Positions 1-12,040 of a stretch of DNA of 51,497 nucleotides are shown here, piece by piece. How positions within the stretch are numbered: the stretch's first letter is position 1; each line of letters opens with the position of its first letter. The DNA comes from Acanthaster planci. Its lineage: Eukaryota; Echinodermata; Asteroidea; Valvatida; Acanthasteridae. Below the pieces are notes generated by a model. That model was not told where the DNA came from, ran no database searches, and saw nothing but the letters and a program-made list of their open reading frames with translations. The DNA is taken from positions 1,931,677-1,983,173 of the forward strand of contig NW_019091371.1 in assembly GCF_001949145.1 (NCBI RefSeq), written 5' to 3'. Made by a program: the position numbers and the translations under genes.

Positions 1-444
1 CATCCAAGTCCATGCCACATGTACAGTTGTGCTCAAATTATTCATACCCTTTGAAAAATAACATACTTTTTTAATTTCTTCCTTTTGTACTTCCACTATA
101 TCTTTTGTTTATTTGTTGCAATACACAAACCCACACGGCACACGCATGTTGGCTACAATTCATTTACATAATAACAGATACGGCCTGGCTTTCTTTTTCG
201 CTTCTGGTCAAAAGTATTCATACCCCAGACAAAATCCCGAGAAATAATATTTTTTCATTCATACTGCTTATTTTCATTTTCTATGACTGCAAGAATCTTT
301 GGCATGAAGCTATTTCAAGATGTTCCAGGAGAATAAATACCTTCTCTTGATGACACTGTGTTCAAGATTCTGATGAAATGCCATCTCCTTCAGTGAGTAT
401 AAAAAGAGGAAAAGTTTTCAGATCATTCTCAGTTACTCGTCACC

Positions 445-1560
<1,116 letters not shown>

Positions 1561-1810
1561 CTGTTTACTATTAAGAAGAGATTTTGGACTATGAAAACCT
1601 GGGGTATAAATAATTTTGACCGGGAGAAAAAAAGAAGCCTGGGCTATATCTATTATAATGCAAAGGAAGTTTAGCCAACACAAATACATCAATTGCAACA
1701 AATAGACAAAAAATATAGAGGAAGTACCTACATAATAGCTTTTACAAATGAAGAATTTAGAAAAGTATATTATTTTCCCAAATGTATGAATAATTTTGAG
1801 CACAACTATA

Positions 1811-2729
1811 CATGTCCACAAAACTGAGCAGAAGTGAGTTCAAATGGACTTTATCAATCTCAGGAGCGATCGAAAACAACTTTCTGGTTTGTGGAATCTC
1901 ATGTATTCAGTAAGCGATAACTTTTGCTGTCATTGGAGAATAATGAGGGCTGGGGTTAATCAAGATTGAGGTTTGATATCAGAGTCTTTCACTAACAAAT
2001 GCGAATCAATCTAAAATTGCTTGCCTGGTGCAAAGTGCAGGAGCAAATATGGGTTGACATTAAGAATTTGAATCTACCGGTATGTAACAAAGCATTCCAA
2101 CAGGTAGTACATTTTTGTAGTTTTAAATAAAGTCAAGCAACCTAATAAATTTTTTAAATGATAATAATAAACAACTGGTTAAACAAGCCCAATCCCAAAT
2201 GTTTTGATAAATTACAGCCATGATTGTGCAATTGGGTCTGATAGTGTGACATATGTGCATTCACTAATGTTGCACTTTGAGTCATGATCATGCAGTGTGG
2301 CATTGCTGCATGTGTACATGGAAGTTCTAGGCAAGGCTTACTGGCTATCACTTCAAATACAGAACTCTTCTACCATGTGTGAACCCAAAGTGCATGTCTG
2401 AAAAACATGAGGACAACAATACATATATGAAAACATATATGAAAAGAATGATGTGTTGACAAATGCAAATGCCCCTTCAAGCCCATGCCAAAACCTACAG
2501 GTTTAACTTTGGATCACAAACAAAAGTGTCTTGTTTTAACCACTGTGACCTTGTGACAAATTATTGTCACCACAACTTGGTCTCAAATTTCAACTAAAGA
2601 AATTGTTGCCTTAACCCCAGGAAGGCCTACCCACACATGCCTGTTTCACATGTTACACAGTGTGGGCATGCCTTTGTTCTTCCATGGTTAAGAAAACCTC
2701 AGCAAAGTGCTCCTTTTTCTCTCAACTAA
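1811..2729. other. Intron or intergenic sequence with no recognised gene
   Basis: This A/T-rich stretch shows no long reading frame or transposon end that I recognise. It may include degraded repeats. Confidence 0.5.
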
Positions 2730-3658
2730 CAGCGCGTTCCCACTTGAATTGGGAAAAGGTGGATCTTGATCCAGCATTTTGTTGTGATCGTTATCTTACC
2801 ACAACAAAACCACAAGTCGCCTTCCCACTAGTGCTTGATCCACCTTTTCGCCCGAAAGGTCACTGAGTTCGGTACTGCGCATGTGCTAGCTTGCTGAGCA
2901 TGCGCTCTGTGGCAGTGTGGCGTGGCATGCTGGGGCGGCATGCCTGTAACCCTGCGGTGATTTGGGGTGCGGAGTTCTACTGACGTGACGACCATGAATC
3001 GGACCGAATGTTCAACCTGGTACATTGTCTCTTCAAACTTTGCTTCCGTTTTTGATTCTCTGTCACACGTTGCGGGCTATACGCTAACACGGATTAGTTT
3101 TTAATGGAAAGCAAGTGAAATTACACAAATGAAAAAGGTTAAGAAACGGACGAATGCAAACCAAAAAGGGGGTGACACATTTTGCTAGCCCGTAGTTCAG
3201 CAGTTGTTTGTTGTGCATGCTGTGCACGGTAAAAATTTCACATGAGCTACATGCCAAAAAACATATTTCTTTGTTCATCAGACCGCAAAAGTTTCGCCCC
3301 ACACTTGCACGGACGGATGTTGACAGGTCAAATTGCCGGATCAGATCCACCAATTGGGGGATCTGTATCTTGCTCCAGAGGAGGATCAAGAAAGGTGGAT
3401 CTGATCCTGATCCACCTTATAACGGTTAGCGTTCCTACTACACACAATTGCCAGATCTAATCCACCAATTGGGGGATCTGTATCTTGCTCCAGAGGAGGA
3501 TCAAGAAAGGTGGATCTGATCCTGATCCACCTTATAACGGTTAGCGTTCCCTCTACACACAATTGCCAGATCTAATCCACCAATTGGGGATCTGATCCGG
3601 CAATTTGGCAAAAGGTGGGTCAGATCCCCCAATTGGTGGATCAAGTGGGAACGGGCTG
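2730..3658. mobile_element. Non-autonomous DNA transposon (Harbinger-like MITE)
   Basis: Terminal inverted repeats CAGCGCGTTCCCACTTGA (2730) and its near-exact complement ending at 3658 match at 17 of 18 positions. They are flanked by TAA at 2727-2729 and 3659-3661. A 3-bp TWA-type duplication is typical of PIF/Harbinger; the superfamily call rests on that alone. No transposase is present. The interior has a GC-richer middle (2860-3010) and a tandem array near the right end. Confidence 0.6.
3331..3600. repeat. 115-bp tandem repeat inside the MITE
   Basis: The unit beginning AATTGCC recurs at 3331, 3446 and 3561, a spacing of exactly 115 bp. The first two copies are almost identical and the third is cut short by the MITE end. 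Each unit is full of GATCC/GGATC and CCAATTGG motifs, related to the subterminal sequence of the element. Confidence 0.85.
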
Positions 3659-3955
3659 TAAGAGGTATCCTTCAAACTGGATTTTTGGTAGGGATATCCT
3701 GGATTATTTTTGTTTATTTTGCCATGGATAACCCTGACCATAAAATGCCTCTGAATTTGTTTTCAGAAGGGAAAACACTGTGTACTAGTCCAAACATTTC
3801 TTACCCTACATTGTGTGAACTTCTTTTATGTGAGGGTCTCCACTACATGTATGTACATGTATGCTAATGCTTGAGCATACACACACACAAACACACAGGA
3901 CAAGGCGGAAACAGTATGTCCATTTGACTTCATCATCAGGCACAATCATTCTTAA

Positions 3956-4305
3956 CCCCTTCGCGCCGCGACGCAGGTAACCGCTGTAAAAATTGAGATC
4001 CTCAGCCTGCTTTTCAGCTATTATTCTTGGCCCACACTCAAGCCAACACCATGAAAGAAGGCAGACCCTGGCTCTTGTATGTATGGTGATTGGCCTTTGT
4101 GTGTAGCCCAGAAATGAAAAGACCGAATTTACATCATACTCACAAGCTTCACAATAGTCCCCACTTTGAAAAGAGGCAACGGGAATGTGCAGAGCACGCA
4201 GGGCCACAAACCAAAAATTTGCAATTTGGCAGGTGGCCTTCATGGCCAAGCGAGGCTGGAATTCTTGGAGTCGGCTTTCGGGAAGAAATTCCCGGCACGA
4301 AGGGG
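3956..4305. mobile_element. piggyBac-type MITE (CCCCTTC family)
   Basis: A 350-bp element is bounded by TTAA at 3952-3955 and 4306-4309 with inverted ends CCCCTTCGCGCCG and CGGCACGAAGGGG. TTAA duplication plus CCC-starting ends are hallmarks of piggyBac. It carries no transposase. A copy in the opposite orientation lies at 13581-13939. It sits only 23 bp from the donor of the last visible ZMYM-type exon. Confidence 0.8.
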
Positions 4306-4328
4306 TTAACAAATGTGTAAACTCTTAC

Positions 4329-4556
4329 CTTGGCATAATTTTTGCAGACAGCACACACAAAGTATGTGTCTTGAGCCCAGTATCGAGGCTGACCACCGTC
4401 CTGTTTACCACAGTCTTGTTGAGTTACTGATGGCTTCTTTCCATAGTTGTCAACACACTCTTGTTGACAAAAGTCAACAAACTTGCCCCCTGAGCCAACT
4501 GGAGCCAGAATACCCTCAGAAGCTTTGGAGATCTCTTTGCCACAAGTGCTACAGTT
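4329..4556 (-). CDS. MYM-type zinc finger exon (ZMYM family), continuing the finger array
   Basis: A 76-codon phase-0 exon holds one whole MYM finger and the start of another: C2-x2-C5, G6-K-E-I, F29-C30-x3-C34 and DNY, then the pair C68-A-V-C71. The latter must be completed in an exon beyond the left part of the window. The donor is AAG|GTAAGAGT at 4327-4328. The acceptor TTTGAAG at 4557-4558 follows a T-rich tract broken by a run of seven G, so it is less typical. This is the most 3' exon I can find; 1-4328 holds only transposons and intron sequence. The gene therefore continues off the left edge. Confidence 0.9.
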
Positions 4557-5223
4557 CTTCAAATCACCCCCCCAAAAAATCAAATCAATAAAACATGAAT
4601 ATGTATGCAGTTCTTTTACCATGGCAGCAAAGTGAACTGACAAAATGACAAGCAGAGAGCAAGTCCAATACTGCACATTTGCTGCATCTGAGTGGAAAGG
4701 TTACCCCTTTGAGGCTCACTTTCAAAGCGCTGTCAGTGAATACTTAAGATAGTTTTACTACATAGAGAGCCAGCAATTGCTACAGGAATGTCCAAGTCGG
4801 CTTTAGTCAAGAGGCAACTATGTTAGATGTTAGATAGTGTTCCCTGAATCCATTTATTTACTCGGCACTCTAGAATGCTTATAAATGAGGGTGCCCGAGT
4901 ATTTAGCTATAATCGCAGCTTTTACCTCACTTTGAACAATATTCTTTGTCTCAGTTAAAATTTACATATCTTTTAATCCATAATTTGGAACTACCCCATT
5001 AGAGTGCAAAAACGGTAATTTGTGATTTTCCTGTAATTAATGTCTTTGTTACCACACATCTTTTAAAAATATTTATCGGTACTGTCTGGCTTTTGATTCA
5101 AGATGGCCAACTTGTAAGTTCAGTTTGAGTTACTGGTGGATCAAATAATAGGTCAAGAACTAAAATTTACTCAAATAGTATTTTCCTTTCCCTTAAAACA
5201 CACATTTCAATTCTTACCCTTAC

Positions 5224-5478
5224 TCTCTTGGAAAACTCCTCAGAGCATGGTTGAGAGCAGAACTTCTTTTGTCCTTCTTGTGTCTCCCTGACAAACTTTT
5301 GTGTTGCTGCTTGTGTAATCATGCCACAACAGTAGTCACATACAAGTGTCTGTCGTCCCTGGTAATTGTCAAGACAAGCTTGAGAACAAAAGCTGTGATC
5401 TGAAGCAACTAACAGGGCTGTATCGTCTACAGCATGACTGCACTCAGCACAGTAGTTGATCTTCTTTTTAGAAACCAC
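5224..5478 (-). CDS. MYM-type zinc finger exon (ZMYM family), two fingers
   Basis: This 85-codon exon has the clearest domain signal in the window. Cysteine pairs in MYM spacing are visible: C10-x2-C13 with F30-C31-x3-C35 and DNY, then C47-x2-C50 with F73-C74-x3-C78. MYM (TRASH-like) fingers bind zinc through such pairs; ZMYM2/3/4 proteins are nuclear and linked to chromatin-repressor complexes with LSD1/CoREST and to SUMO, which is family knowledge and not visible here. The acceptor is TTCTTTTTCAG at 5479-5480. The 3' edge has two overlapping donors, AGA|GTAAGG (used for the stated end) and, six bases on, AGG|GTAAGA (end 5218), both phase 0. The next exon downstream is only about 0.66 kb away. 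Confidence 0.92.
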
Positions 5479-6003
5479 CTGAAAAAGAACAGAAGTGCTA
5501 ATGTATATAATTTGAATCCAGTTAGGGGTGTGCAATTAGGGGCATTTTTGGAACTGGCTACCCATCTTTTGTCATCATCGGGTACCTGGGTACCCGTAAC
5601 AGAGAATATTAAATAACAAATGCCACTGCGTGCGACCCCAGTGAACCATGTGCCTGAAACATGGCTTTTTTCCCTACACAGGAAGCAAGCACCACATTAT
5701 TCTAAACAGCATGGTAAATCTCTTCTACCTTTTAATCAAATGAAATTGTTACCTTCAATTTGCAAAATCTTCTTTACATAAGTATATGAAAAAAACAAAC
5801 AAAATTTTTGACGAACATCAGAACAGACTAGAGATCTGCAAACTGGCAGCTCCACGCCCTGCCAGCTACTGTGCAAATGAAATGTCTTAGATAATGCACG
5901 ACCACTAACATGCAGACGGCACGTGCACAAATGGTGAGCCCTGGTCGTGTCACGTGTGAACCAGATCAGTGCTATATACGTAATGGGGTAAAAGGCTTTC
6001 ATG
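5479..6003. other. Intron sequence, nothing recognised
   Basis: This is the start of the 13.6-kb intron before the first MYM exon. It holds a short GGTACC-rich palindromic patch (about 5580-5598) and no reading frame of interest. Confidence 0.5.
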
Positions 6004-6205
6004 CAGTGTTGTTGTTCTCGTACTCAGTACTGGTACTTGAGTGCTACTCAAGTACCATTTTCAGAGTATTCGTACTACACTTGTACTTGAATTTCCAAGT
6101 ATTCATACTTGAAGAAACATACGTTTACATGTACTTGGGCTGCAAAATACTTGGAAACAAACTGTACTCGACTATCGAGGTACATGTACCTGTACTTGAA
6201 TGATA
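6004..6205. mobile_element. hAT-like terminal fragment with TACTTGA-type repeats
   Basis: It starts CAGTGTTGTTGTTCTCGTAC and runs into a self-similar block of GTACTTGA/TCAAGTAC words. hAT elements of animals often begin CAGTGTTGTA followed by such subterminal repeats. No matching right end or 8-bp duplication is visible, so it is probably truncated. Confidence 0.4.
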
Positions 6206-6261
6206 GTAAAAAATTCTTTAACTTAAACCATGGCCATTAAAATACGACATAGGCTTTATAC

Positions 6262-6410
6262 ATGAAACCAGGGACAAAAGAGTTTGGTCTTGTTAAAAAA
6301 GACCCTACTAGGAACAAAAGACCAAGCTGCTGGGAATCGCCAACTTTTTTTCAGTTGTCAATAGCAGAGGATCCATCCTTATTTTGAGAGTTTATATAGA
6401 AAATATCTCT
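6262..6410. repeat. Fragment of the CCACTTCC-type piggyBac MITE
   Basis: The block with repeated ACAAAAGACC words and CTGCTGGGAATCGCCAAC followed by TTTTTCAGTTGTC matches the left part of the MITEs at 26031 and 48396. Neither terminal TTAA end is kept. Confidence 0.55.
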
Positions 6411-6944
6411 CATATGAGTGTGTGGTTCTGTGGTTCTCAGAACCACACACTCATACATGTATAAGAAAAATTTTCTACATGGTGCAACCACAAGCCTAAC
6501 CTATTCAAAATACGACTCACTGACCACTATTTTTAGCAGCCATGTCACAACTGTACTCGTACTGAAAATCACCAACATGCTTTACATGACATGCTACCCC
6601 CTTTGATAGACTGGTTCCTGTTTTTTTCACTGTTGCACATGAACCAGTATAGTATATGGCCACGTCCGAATCACTCTGATGCGCTTGAAATTACACAAAA
6701 CTCAACGGAAACTGGCTGCAGCCACTACCATAGACTCATGCATAATAGTAGGCCGTAGCCAAGTAATTCAGACATGGCCTATGAAAGTGTATGCACCAAG
6801 CTAACACCCTGTGAATAAACAAAGGTTTGGGTGTTCGGTCATTCCATGTCAATTCAACACAGATTGAAATGAAATTTCGTGTGCTGATTAGATTCCTCAA
6901 GAAACCCCCAGAACCCAACTTTGTCAATTGGTCAATTATTTTCC
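6411..6944. other. Intron sequence with a short palindrome
   Basis: A perfect inverted repeat, GAGTGTGTGGTTCTGTGGTTC against GAACCACACACTC (6416-6454), is the only structure noticed. No coding signal is seen. Confidence 0.45.
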
Positions 6945-8164
6945 TTCCCCACATTAAGTGTGGGTCAGGTCCACTGGAGAATACCTACCCAAGTAGTCAC
7001 TACACATGCAAATTTCCCATGTGCGTATTATTCATTGGCTGAAAAGATTTGATCACCCATGGTGCACCCTGACCTCCCACAGTACAGCGTGGCCTCACGC
7101 CATGACTGTCCTTTTCGAAAGCACTCAAAAAGGTTGGAGCCGGAGTGGGGAGGACGGGCAGGAGAAGACTGTTTGGGTAGGTATTCTCTAGTAGACCTGA
7201 CCCACGCTTAAGGTGGGAAAGGAGTCTATGGCACTCTACCTACCCAAACAGTCACTACATATGCAGAGTAGCACCAGTCTATGTGGGGGGGATTGGTGCC
7301 AACACGTGTAATGCCGAGCATACACTTTTACACAAGGTGGAATGTATAAATTTAAGAAATATTAAAGGAACTTCATAATAGCTTGTTGTCCATCCTTCAG
7401 GAGGTCCCTTTGACCTCTGCGCTGCGGACAGTAGGATTGTCCTGCCATTTGTGATGTCACTCTGCAGGACATCCCTCAAGTTGCAGGAGGTAGGAGACTT
7501 CCAACATGCAGTTTTGCAAATTTTTACAATGGAAGCATCTCGAGAGTAAGAGAAAGACACAGATCCTGCTCTTACGTCATTAACCTTGATGTAATAATGA
7601 CTACCTTTGTCACAGCTTAACGGCCAGACTGGATTAGCAAATCTAATGGCTGAAGCCGTCCAGCAGGCAATAGTGTATTGACACCGCCGAAAGGTGTGGT
7701 CTCATGAAAGTGACAAGCGACGGGTTAATATCGTCCCTTTTATGCTATCCTTTTAGTCAGGTACCACTTCAGGGCATGAACAGGCCCCCAAAGTTTATCC
7801 GCATCATTTCCAGGATGTAAGGAGGCGGAGAGTGTAAAGATAAGAGACGGATCGGGTAAGGAAGTCTGATCCTTTGTCGGGAAGCCGATCAAGGGAATTA
7901 CGTGAACACCACGTGGCTCCCAACATAGACAGCCTCCGGTAATGGGGAGAGCCTATAGTTTGCTGCCTCCCCACGACTTAACCATTTCCAGGAGAAAGGC
8001 CATATTGACACAGGTGCGTGTAAGACGGGCATTATTTAGGGTTCAATGGAAGGACGGAAAGCCTCTAGAGAACCTAACTTAATAGGTCTTATGACCAGAC
8101 CAATTTCCCGAAAAGGGGACACTGGATAAGCGTATCACACAAGAGGTGATGGAATGTCATGTTG
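6945..8164 (-). mobile_element. DIRS-type retrotransposon, 3' end fragment (copy 2)
   Basis: Segment 6995-7115 matches the inverted terminal repeat of the larger DIRS copy at 31159-31290 (shared AAATTTCCCATGTGC and TGTCCTTTTC). It is flanked by arms that are inverted repeats of each other (6950-6998 and 7168-7220). Further right, on the minus strand, lies a tyrosine recombinase C-terminus. The fragment is cut at 8164 by a piggyBac end. The 8165-16380 interval holds later-looking insertions, so other parts of the same copy may lie beyond it. Confidence 0.65.
7430..7740 (-). pseudogene. DIRS tyrosine recombinase, C-terminal remnant
   Basis: On the minus strand the frame reads NDVRAGSVSFSYSRDAS and then KICKTACWKSPTSCNLRDV. 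This fits the C-terminal catalytic part of DIRS tyrosine recombinases, where a conserved Arg (VRA) is followed by a hydrophobic helix, W-K-S and a YLRDV ending; here the expected catalytic Tyr appears as N. Such enzymes join the circular DNA copy of the element into the genome. The upstream part (7620-7740) is out of frame but carries the sequence that aligns with 31795-31860 of copy 1. Confidence 0.6.
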
Positions 8165-8168
8165 TTAA

Positions 8169-9490
8169 CCCCTTCACGCCGGTATGTTTTTACCACAACC
8201 TACCTGGCTGCCGGGTTTATTTTTCCAATTTTGCTAATGGCAACCGCAGACGCCTAGATTGGCCACCAGTCCTATCTGCCAAGTTTGCTGGGTCACACAC
8301 TGCACACAGCCTGGCTCTGTGCAGTCATGAACCCTGCTGGGGTATTTGGATCCCATTCAACAAAAAACCAGGTACCCAGCACTTACCTTGCCTGCGCGAT
8401 AACACCAACTACCCAAGGACGCTCGATCACAGCAGAGAGTGCAGCGCCCGCGAAGTTCACACTAAGCTTGCTTTTAGCGGGAACCGTGGCTCGTGTGCCC
8501 GCTTCCCAGTAGTCCATGCATGCCCAGCATCAATGCCCAGCCCCAACTTGTACATTGAGTGCACTTCACAAGTTTTTATTTCAGCTAAATGCCAGTGAAG
8601 ATTTCCCTTAATATTTCCCTAATGTTTTTATTTTATGCAAAGTTTGCTCATAATTTTCTTGCACATTCTAAGTTGTTTTTTTGCATTCTATTCAAATCCC
8701 CTTTCCGTATGATATATATCAATAGCCCCTTCTAAGTAAAGTTTGAACCATCTAAGTTAAGTTTGAACCATCCCATGAAAACTATCTTTCCAAACTAATC
8801 CTCCCATAATTATAAAATAAACAGACAGAAGAAAAACACACGACAAATTTTTCTCACTTTTCTTGTTCTCTTGATGACTTGTCATTTTTTTTTCTCTTCT
8901 CATATTTACAATCACTTTCTTCAGAATTTTATTTTAAAAAAAGGAACCTTCCCGTAAAAAACTTAGCCCCCCCAAAAAAGGGAAATAAAAAGAGAGTAGT
9001 TGCATTACACGATGTCTTCAAATTAGAGGAAACCGTTGTAAAAAAAAACTTAGCCAAAAAAAGGAAAGAAAACGGAGGGTCGTTGCATTACATGATGTCT
9101 TGACACAAGAGAAAATTCTTGTGAAAAAGTTTGCCAAAATCGTACATGAATAAGTAATTGATTCAAGTATAATAAGCCTTGAAGGATTTGCCTCAAAATT
9201 CATGTACTATTTCTTGGAATACAGGACACTTTACATAAATAAGTTGATTCAAGTGTGATTCAAGTGTGATAAACCTTGAAACAAGGAGCAGCGCAAAGTG
9301 GAACTTGCCTAATTTCACACATCAATTTAATCTCTTTTCTTTTGCCATTTCTAGAACAGACATCACACCGTCTGTATAATGAAGCTCGTTTTCCAGTTGG
9401 GGGAATTTCTACAGCAAAACGTCTTCCTATCAGTCTACCTGGACCAGGAAGACGGGTTGGTCTACCTCTGGATCGATACAATGGCAAATT
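8169..9490 (-). mobile_element. piggyBac element, 3' part (minus orientation)
   Basis: The outer end is at 8169 (CCCCTTCACGCC after TTAA 8165-8168). The C-terminal end of a piggyBac transposase lies at 9280-9487 on the minus strand. The intervening kilobase is non-coding, with a length similar to that between the zinc finger and right end of the full element at 41389-45463. The element is broken near 9490-9570, so most of the transposase is absent. Confidence 0.7.
9263..9487 (-). pseudogene. piggyBac transposase C-terminus with Cys-rich zinc finger
   Basis: The minus-strand frame contains RRCDVCSRNGKRKE, then MCEIRQVPLCAAPCFKVYHT. C-x2-C, C-x-I, C-x3-C-F and H match the cysteine-rich domain at the end of piggyBac transposases, which helps bind the transposon ends. 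One expected cysteine (CEIC) reads CEIR. The sequence closely parallels the finger of the element at 41389. The N-terminal and catalytic regions are missing. Confidence 0.75.
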
Positions 9491-9571
9491 CTGAGCACGT
9501 TACTCTAAAATTTCACTCACCAACATGTGTGTTAATGTCGAAAAACTGTCAGTGCCACCAATTTCCTTATA

Positions 9572-11330
9572 CAGTGGAATGCCGCTGTAACGAACACCGC
9601 TATACTGAACATTCGGCTGTACCGAACATTGTCCTTGGCTCCCAATATTTTGTACACAAAACCTACTGAACATTATGCAGTAGCTGTTTGTAATTCCCGA
9701 ACGTCAACTTGATGAAATAGTCACGTTTTTTTATGTTGAAGAGTAACAAGTGGCCATTATTTCCCCAAGGATTAGAAGGGAAAGCCACCAGTTGTTGAAG
9801 AATTAATTGTAATTAGCTAGCTGAGAAACTGGGTACGTAAGTCATTGGTCAGCATGCATGGCATGTGTTCAAAGTCGTCTTCTAATATGGCCACAGCACG
9901 CAGGATTAATCAGGCAATGGAAATGAATGGACACTGGTTTTGGGACTCCGTATTCGGGTACAGAGGAAAACCACACGTGCACCATAGCACTGCACTAACA
10001 ATAGGCTAAAGAGGGTGCCGCTGATACACAAGTCATCGAGATTCACCACAGCTGCAGTGATTGATTCTGAGCGGTAGCTTTGATTTTTGAGTTTGAAGAC
10101 AGCAGCCGCTTTCAAAAGGTTCAAATGGCCAAAACAGCTTACAATCTTCCCACTCTGCTAGTTACAGTGCTTGAGTACACATCTATGCTTTTATCGCTTT
10201 TCTGCTGCATATTCCGAAGTCTTCCAAGCTCATCGTGGGAAAAAGAAAATCGTGACCCTCGCTGATAAGCAAGAAATCATCAAGAGAATTGATGGTGGAG
10301 CCTCACAAGCAGCTATCGCTCGAGAATATGTAATTGGCTGCTCAACGGTCAATGAAATCTACAAGTTGCAGCGGGACAAAATCGAGGAATTTCTGGGAAC
10401 CCAGATTGACACCCCAGATGGCATGATGCGAAAGAGGATGCGGAAATCAGACAGTGAGGCAGTAGACAATGCTGGTTTCACTTGGTTTAAGGCTCAGCAC
10501 AGTAAAGGAGCCATGGTCTCGGGGCCCATCCTTGCTGAGAAAGCTGTCTATTTCGACAGACGCATCAATGGTAAAGACAGCATATTTACAGCTTCAACTG
10601 GCTGGTTGAAGAGATTTAAAGAAAGGCACAGGATACGCGAACTTACCGTGTCAGGAGAGTGCCTGTCTGCACCAAGTAAAGGCTCCATGTCCGAGTTCCG
10701 AAACTCGTACCATTGCTACCTGGATGAATAAGAACTGTTGCCAGAGCAGCGCTACAATGCTGACGAGACTGGCTTGTTTTGGAGACTGCTGCCCAACAAA
10801 ACTCTTGCCCATGGTGGTGAGAGCAACGCACCGGGCTACAAGCAGGCAAAGAACCGGGTGACACTACTCTGCTGCGCCAATGAAACCGGTGGCCACAAGC
10901 TGAAAATTACGATGGTGGTCAAGGCTAGAAACCCACAATGTTTTCATTACATCAACCACAAGATCATCTCCATGGTCTACAAGAGCCAAGCAAATTCATG
11001 GGTGGACTCAGAACTGTTCAAGGACTGGTTCTTCCAAGAGTTTGTCCCACAAGTAAAACAATTCATGACAAAGAAGAACCTGCCTCATAAGGCAGTTCTA
11101 CTCATTGACAACTGCTCTGGACACATGCCCAAGAACCCCCTTGTGAGCCGCTGTGGGGGGATTCAATGCAAAGTCCTTCCTCCAACCACAACATCGAAGA
11201 TGCAGCCGATGGACTGCGGTGTGATGCAGACCATGAAGAAAGTCTATCGGAAACATCTTCTTCTATCGTAAATAGGGACAAACATATGGCAATACAGTTA
11301 GGTACAAAAGAAATAAAATGAAAACATTAG
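9572..11330 (+). mobile_element. pogo/Tigger element, right end not found
   Basis: The left end at 9572 reads CAGTGGAATGCCGCTGTAAC after TA, the standard style of pogo/Tigger inverted repeats, with internal GAACATTCGGCTGTACCGAAC words. A Tigger transposase follows from about 10170. After its end there is an AATAAA signal (about 11310) but no inverted copy of the left end before 11.86 kb. The right end seems lost. Confidence 0.65.
10230..11271 (+). pseudogene. Tigger/pogo transposase with one internal stop
   Basis: The N-terminal part (KKKIVTLADKQEIIKRIDGG...) is a Psq-type helix-turn-helix for DNA binding, followed by a CENP-B-like second helix-turn-helix (TGWLKRFKERH). A single TAA at 10729-10731 interrupts the frame; both halves are in the same frame. 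The DDE part shows YNADETGLFW (first Asp), VLLIDNCSGH (second) and SKMQPMDCGV (third). The protein stops soon after (KKVYRKHLLLS), shorter than the 450-500 residues usual in the family. The start is unclear, since the frame upstream of the helix-turn-helix is hydrophobic and unlike a transposase; a frameshift near 10215 is likely. Confidence 0.85.
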
Positions 11331-11857
11331 CTTAAACACACACACAATAAGTCATTGTATAGCTTTGATGTTTTTCTGATTGGAGGTTTCAGAAGCTGAT
11401 GATGTCGTAACATGTACCCTATCGAAACTACTAAAACAACACGTACCACGTACATGTACAAGATGGAACGAAAGCACTTTCACACGTGCACACAATTCAC
11501 AGCGTGCGCACACACAAAGACTGGTTCCCGTCAGTGCCCTACATTCAGGAGGTGGCCACGTGGGGGACGGGAGCTAGTCTAGTTTGCAAATTCTGCTCCT
11601 CACAACCTCATCTCCGCGGTTTCAAGCAGCATGGCTACTCTGGATTGGAAATAAAGTAACAACTTTGGACAAGGTTGCATCATGCTGCATTGACTAGTCT
11701 TCATTCCAGCATCGATTTTATTGTTTACTGCAAAAAATCTGAACATTACTGTGTTGTATTTATATCAGTGGTTGAAGATTTGACTCGAGCAGAGGTAATG
11801 TTGCCTTTTGCAACCGCGTCTATATGTGGTACATGGAGCTACATTTAGATGTGCATT
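11331..11857. other. Intron sequence with a possible small coding remnant
   Basis: Between about 11520 and 11655 the plus strand is open and reads DWFPSVPYIQEVATWG, then LVCKFCSSQPHLRGFKQHG before a stop. The C-x2-C and later H hint at a decayed zinc finger. I cannot name it. The rest is featureless. Confidence 0.35.
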
Positions 11858-12040
11858 TTGTTACGGTCTCGACTGGTCTCAAGGGGGAAACCCGAGACTA
11901 TGGCATCCGAGACTGAGACCAAGACCAAGACCGCCCCCCTCAGTCCAAAAGTTTGACAGGGCAAAACCGAGACTGAGACCGAGACTGCAAAAAAGGTCTT
12001 GAGATGGTCTCGAGACCAGGTCCTGAGACCTACAACATTG
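11858..12040. mobile_element. hAT-like short element of GAGACC/GGTCTC words
   Basis: The block consists of repeated GAGAC and GGTCTC words in both orientations and ends ACCTACAACATTG, the complement of a CAATGTTGTAGG start typical of animal hAT ends. The left end is less clear (TGTTACGGTCTCG at 11859). No exact 8-bp flanking duplication is seen. Confidence 0.45.

Noticed and set aside
2828-3025. Minus-strand frame in the middle of the Harbinger-like MITE
   Set aside because: It is 65 codons with no motif. The GC-rich patch could be a relic of a coding exon, but I see no support.
3806-4312. 168-codon minus-strand open frame
   Set aside because: It coincides with a piggyBac MITE (3956-4305) and its flank. 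The composition is not protein-like and no motif is present.
8146-8598. 150-codon plus-strand open frame
   Set aside because: It starts at a piggyBac terminal repeat and runs through the non-coding 3' part of that element, opposite to its transposase.
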